From an uncultured Bacteroidia bacterium (lineage in GTDB: Bacteria; Bacteroidota; Bacteroidia; Bacteroidales; UBA932): DNA of 64,000 nucleotides. This document shows, piece after piece, positions 62,770 through 64,000 of this stretch. A program made the position numbers and the translations under genes. The stretch lies in NCBI GenBank assembly GCA_902788175.1, contig CADAJF010000003.1, forward strand, positions 62,001-126,000, written 5' to 3'. The notes under the pieces are model-generated. The model made no database searches and had not been told where the DNA came from. It worked only from the letters and a program-made list of their open reading frames with translations. Within the stretch, counting starts at the first letter, position 1. Each line of letters starts with the position of its first letter.

Positions 62770-64000
62770 ATGAAAAATTTGGACAAAGGAATCGTCTTGG
62801 GTCTTGTCAGGGATCTCATCCTTTCGGTCAGCGCCTCCCTGTTCGCCCTTCTTCTCCTCCGTTGGGTCACTGCTCCTATCGGTGGTTTTACCGACCTCCT
62901 CTTCAAATGGCTGGGTCTTTCCCTCGTTGCTTCGGCAATAGCCTTCATCACCTCTAAATATTATAAGAGGGACCGTGACGTGGTTTCCCGCGGCAGCCTC
63001 CTTAACCTGGTTCTCGCCGTTTTCATCAAGGACGTCATCCTGGCTGTCTGCCTTATGGCAAGCCTGGTAGTATTCCCCGAAGTCTCGGAGGCAGTCCTTC
63101 TCATTTTCACGGATATCCTCTTTACGCTCCTGATTTGCCAGTACGTGCGCATTTCCCAGAGCAGTGAGGTGCGCCGCATCCGCCAGCTTTCCGCCGCCAA
63201 GACGGCCCTGGTGATGGGCACCGAAGAGGCTTCCGTAGCCATGGCCAACAGCCTTAACGAGTCCGGCGCATTTAATGTGGTGGGTCTCGTGACCTCGGAC
63301 CGCAAGCTGGACGGCCACATCATCAGCGACTATCCCGTTTACTATGTGAGCAACCCCAGCAGCGTGGAGCGCCTCAAGTGGAAGCTGGGCGGCATCGACT
63401 GCCTCTTCTTTCCCCGCGCCAAAGCTGCCGGCTCCCTCGAATCCGAGGTGAACAATGACCAGGAACTCCTCTCCGAGGAAGCCATCACCAAGCTCAACGC
63501 TGTCGCAAAGCGCACTTTTGACATCGTGGTTTCCTTTATCCTTCTGGTGGTTTTCTCTCCGCTCATTCTCATCTGCGGTATTGCTGTAAAGCTTGGAGAC
63601 GGTGGCCCCGCCTTCTACTGCCAGGAGAGAATCGGCAAGGGTGGCCGCAAGTTCAAGCTGGTCAAGTTCCGTTCCATGCGCATTGACGCAGAGTCCATGG
63701 GTACCCCTGCCCTTTGCAGCGGCGAGCAGGACCCCCGCCTCACCCGCGTGGGCCGCTTCATCCGCGCCCATCACCTGGACGAACTTCCCCAGATGTGGAA
63801 CGTTCTGGTGGGCGACATGAGCTTCGTGGGCTGGCGTCCGGAACGCGAGTATTTCGTGAACGAAATCATGAAGCGCGACAACCGTTTCCAGTACCTGTAC
63901 CAGATTCGTCCCGGTGTTACCAGCTTCGCTACCGTGTACAACGGTTATACGGATACCATGGAGAAGATGCTCACCCGCCTGGACCAGGACATCTACTACC
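62770..64000 (+). CDS. Exopolysaccharide initiating polyprenyl glycosylphosphotransferase (partial at 3' end)
   Basis: 410 residues are visible and the frame is open to the window end, so the C-terminus is missing. Four N-terminal membrane helices (about 12-120), a Rossmann-like middle (KTALVMGTEEASVAMANSL, about 158-175), a further helix (about 250-275, after AVAKRTFDIVVSF), and the sugar-transferase core: KFRSMRID and HHLDELPQMWNVLVGDMSFVG near 337-357. This is the WbaP/undecaprenyl-phosphate-sugar-1-phosphate transferase type that starts capsule or O-antigen repeat units. It opens a likely polysaccharide locus outside the window. Confidence 0.9.
   Translation, partial: MKNLDKGIVLGLVRDLILSVSASLFALLLLRWVTAPIGGFTDLLFKWLGLSLVASAIAFITSKYYKRDRDVVSRGSLLNLVLAVFIKDVILAVCLMASLVVFPEVSEAVLLIFTDILFTLLICQYVRISQSSEVRRIRQLSAAKTALVMGTEEASVAMANSLNESGAFNVVGLVTSDRKLDGHIISDYPVYYVSNPSSVERLKWKLGGIDCLFFPRAKAAGSLESEVNNDQELLSEEAITKLNAVAKRTFDIVVSFILLVVFSPLILICGIAVKLGDGGPAFYCQERIGKGGRKFKLVKFRSMRIDAESMGTPALCSGEQDPRLTRVGRFIRAHHLDELPQMWNVLVGDMSFVGWRPEREYFVNEIMKRDNRFQYLYQIRPGVTSFATVYNGYTDTMEKMLTRLDQDIYY

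Overview
The window reads as a chromosomal segment of a G+C-rich member of the Bacteroidales, probably an uncultured gut- or rumen-type lineage. The grounds are many promoters of the Bacteroidetes type (a TTG/TTTG -33 element, 19-20 nt, then TAnnTTTG), a TonB receptor paired with a DUF4249 lipoprotein, DUF4293, a GH97 glycosidase, Bacteroidetes-style lipoproteins and the absence of strong Shine-Dalgarno sites. No rRNA gene is present, so a genus cannot be given.

Layout. 1-500 is the 3' end of cydB. 531-683 is a 51-bp tandem repeat. 752-3207 holds prfA, queF and a lytic transglycosylase. 3211-7065 (minus) holds a BPL_N-type amidotransferase-fold protein, fabF, DUF4293 and murQ. 7143-10113 holds a sugar nucleotidyltransferase, a CPBP protease, an FtsB/DivIC-like protein and, on the minus strand, folP. 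10157-13251 is the TonB receptor/DUF4249 pair. A tRNA-Val(CAC) at 13301 is followed by an A+T-richer AAA/DUF4143 ATPase and an AraC regulator. 16120-18222 holds a 15-G tract, a micro-ORF and a lipoprotein whose C-terminus looks like the C-type-lectin target of a diversity-generating retroelement. 18948-21111 is an amino-sugar kinase/RapZ-C fusion with a MurU-like nucleotidyltransferase. 23416-34808 is a nearly complete de novo purine cluster (purC-purE-purL-purC2-purF-purM-purN-purH-purD), followed by folD and a fused ThrE exporter. 37060-55574 is housekeeping: trpS, an altered phosphomannose-isomerase-like cupin, an S4 protein, peptidases, pssA, a DEDD exonuclease, a PUA-methyltransferase, a ClC channel, YgiQ and Tex. 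55585-61452 holds GH97, a polyprenol-phosphate mannosyltransferase and a tricorn-like protease. The window ends in a membrane-tethered HTH regulator and the first gene of what is probably an exopolysaccharide locus.

The main oddities are as follows. (i) The operonic PurF lacks the whole glutaminase active site: the N-terminal Cys, the Gln-binding Arg and the Asn are all gone. (ii) Short inverted-repeat elements sit in frame inside purL and ygiQ, and a related copy of the purL element lies between purD and folD. (iii) The lipoprotein at 16333-18222 carries a DGR-like variable-region architecture without a reverse transcriptase nearby. (iv) A kinase-RapZ(C) fusion next to a MurU-like enzyme, with murQ and another sugar nucleotidyltransferase elsewhere in the window, suggests regulated recycling of amino sugars. 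(v) Two different PurC proteins, a Clostridia-like PurL and a Firmicutes-like gene order point to transfer of the purine operon. (vi) A membrane-bound HTH regulator stands just upstream of direct repeats and leader hairpins that precede the exopolysaccharide initiating transferase. No CRISPR array, integrase, transposase or reverse transcriptase was seen.
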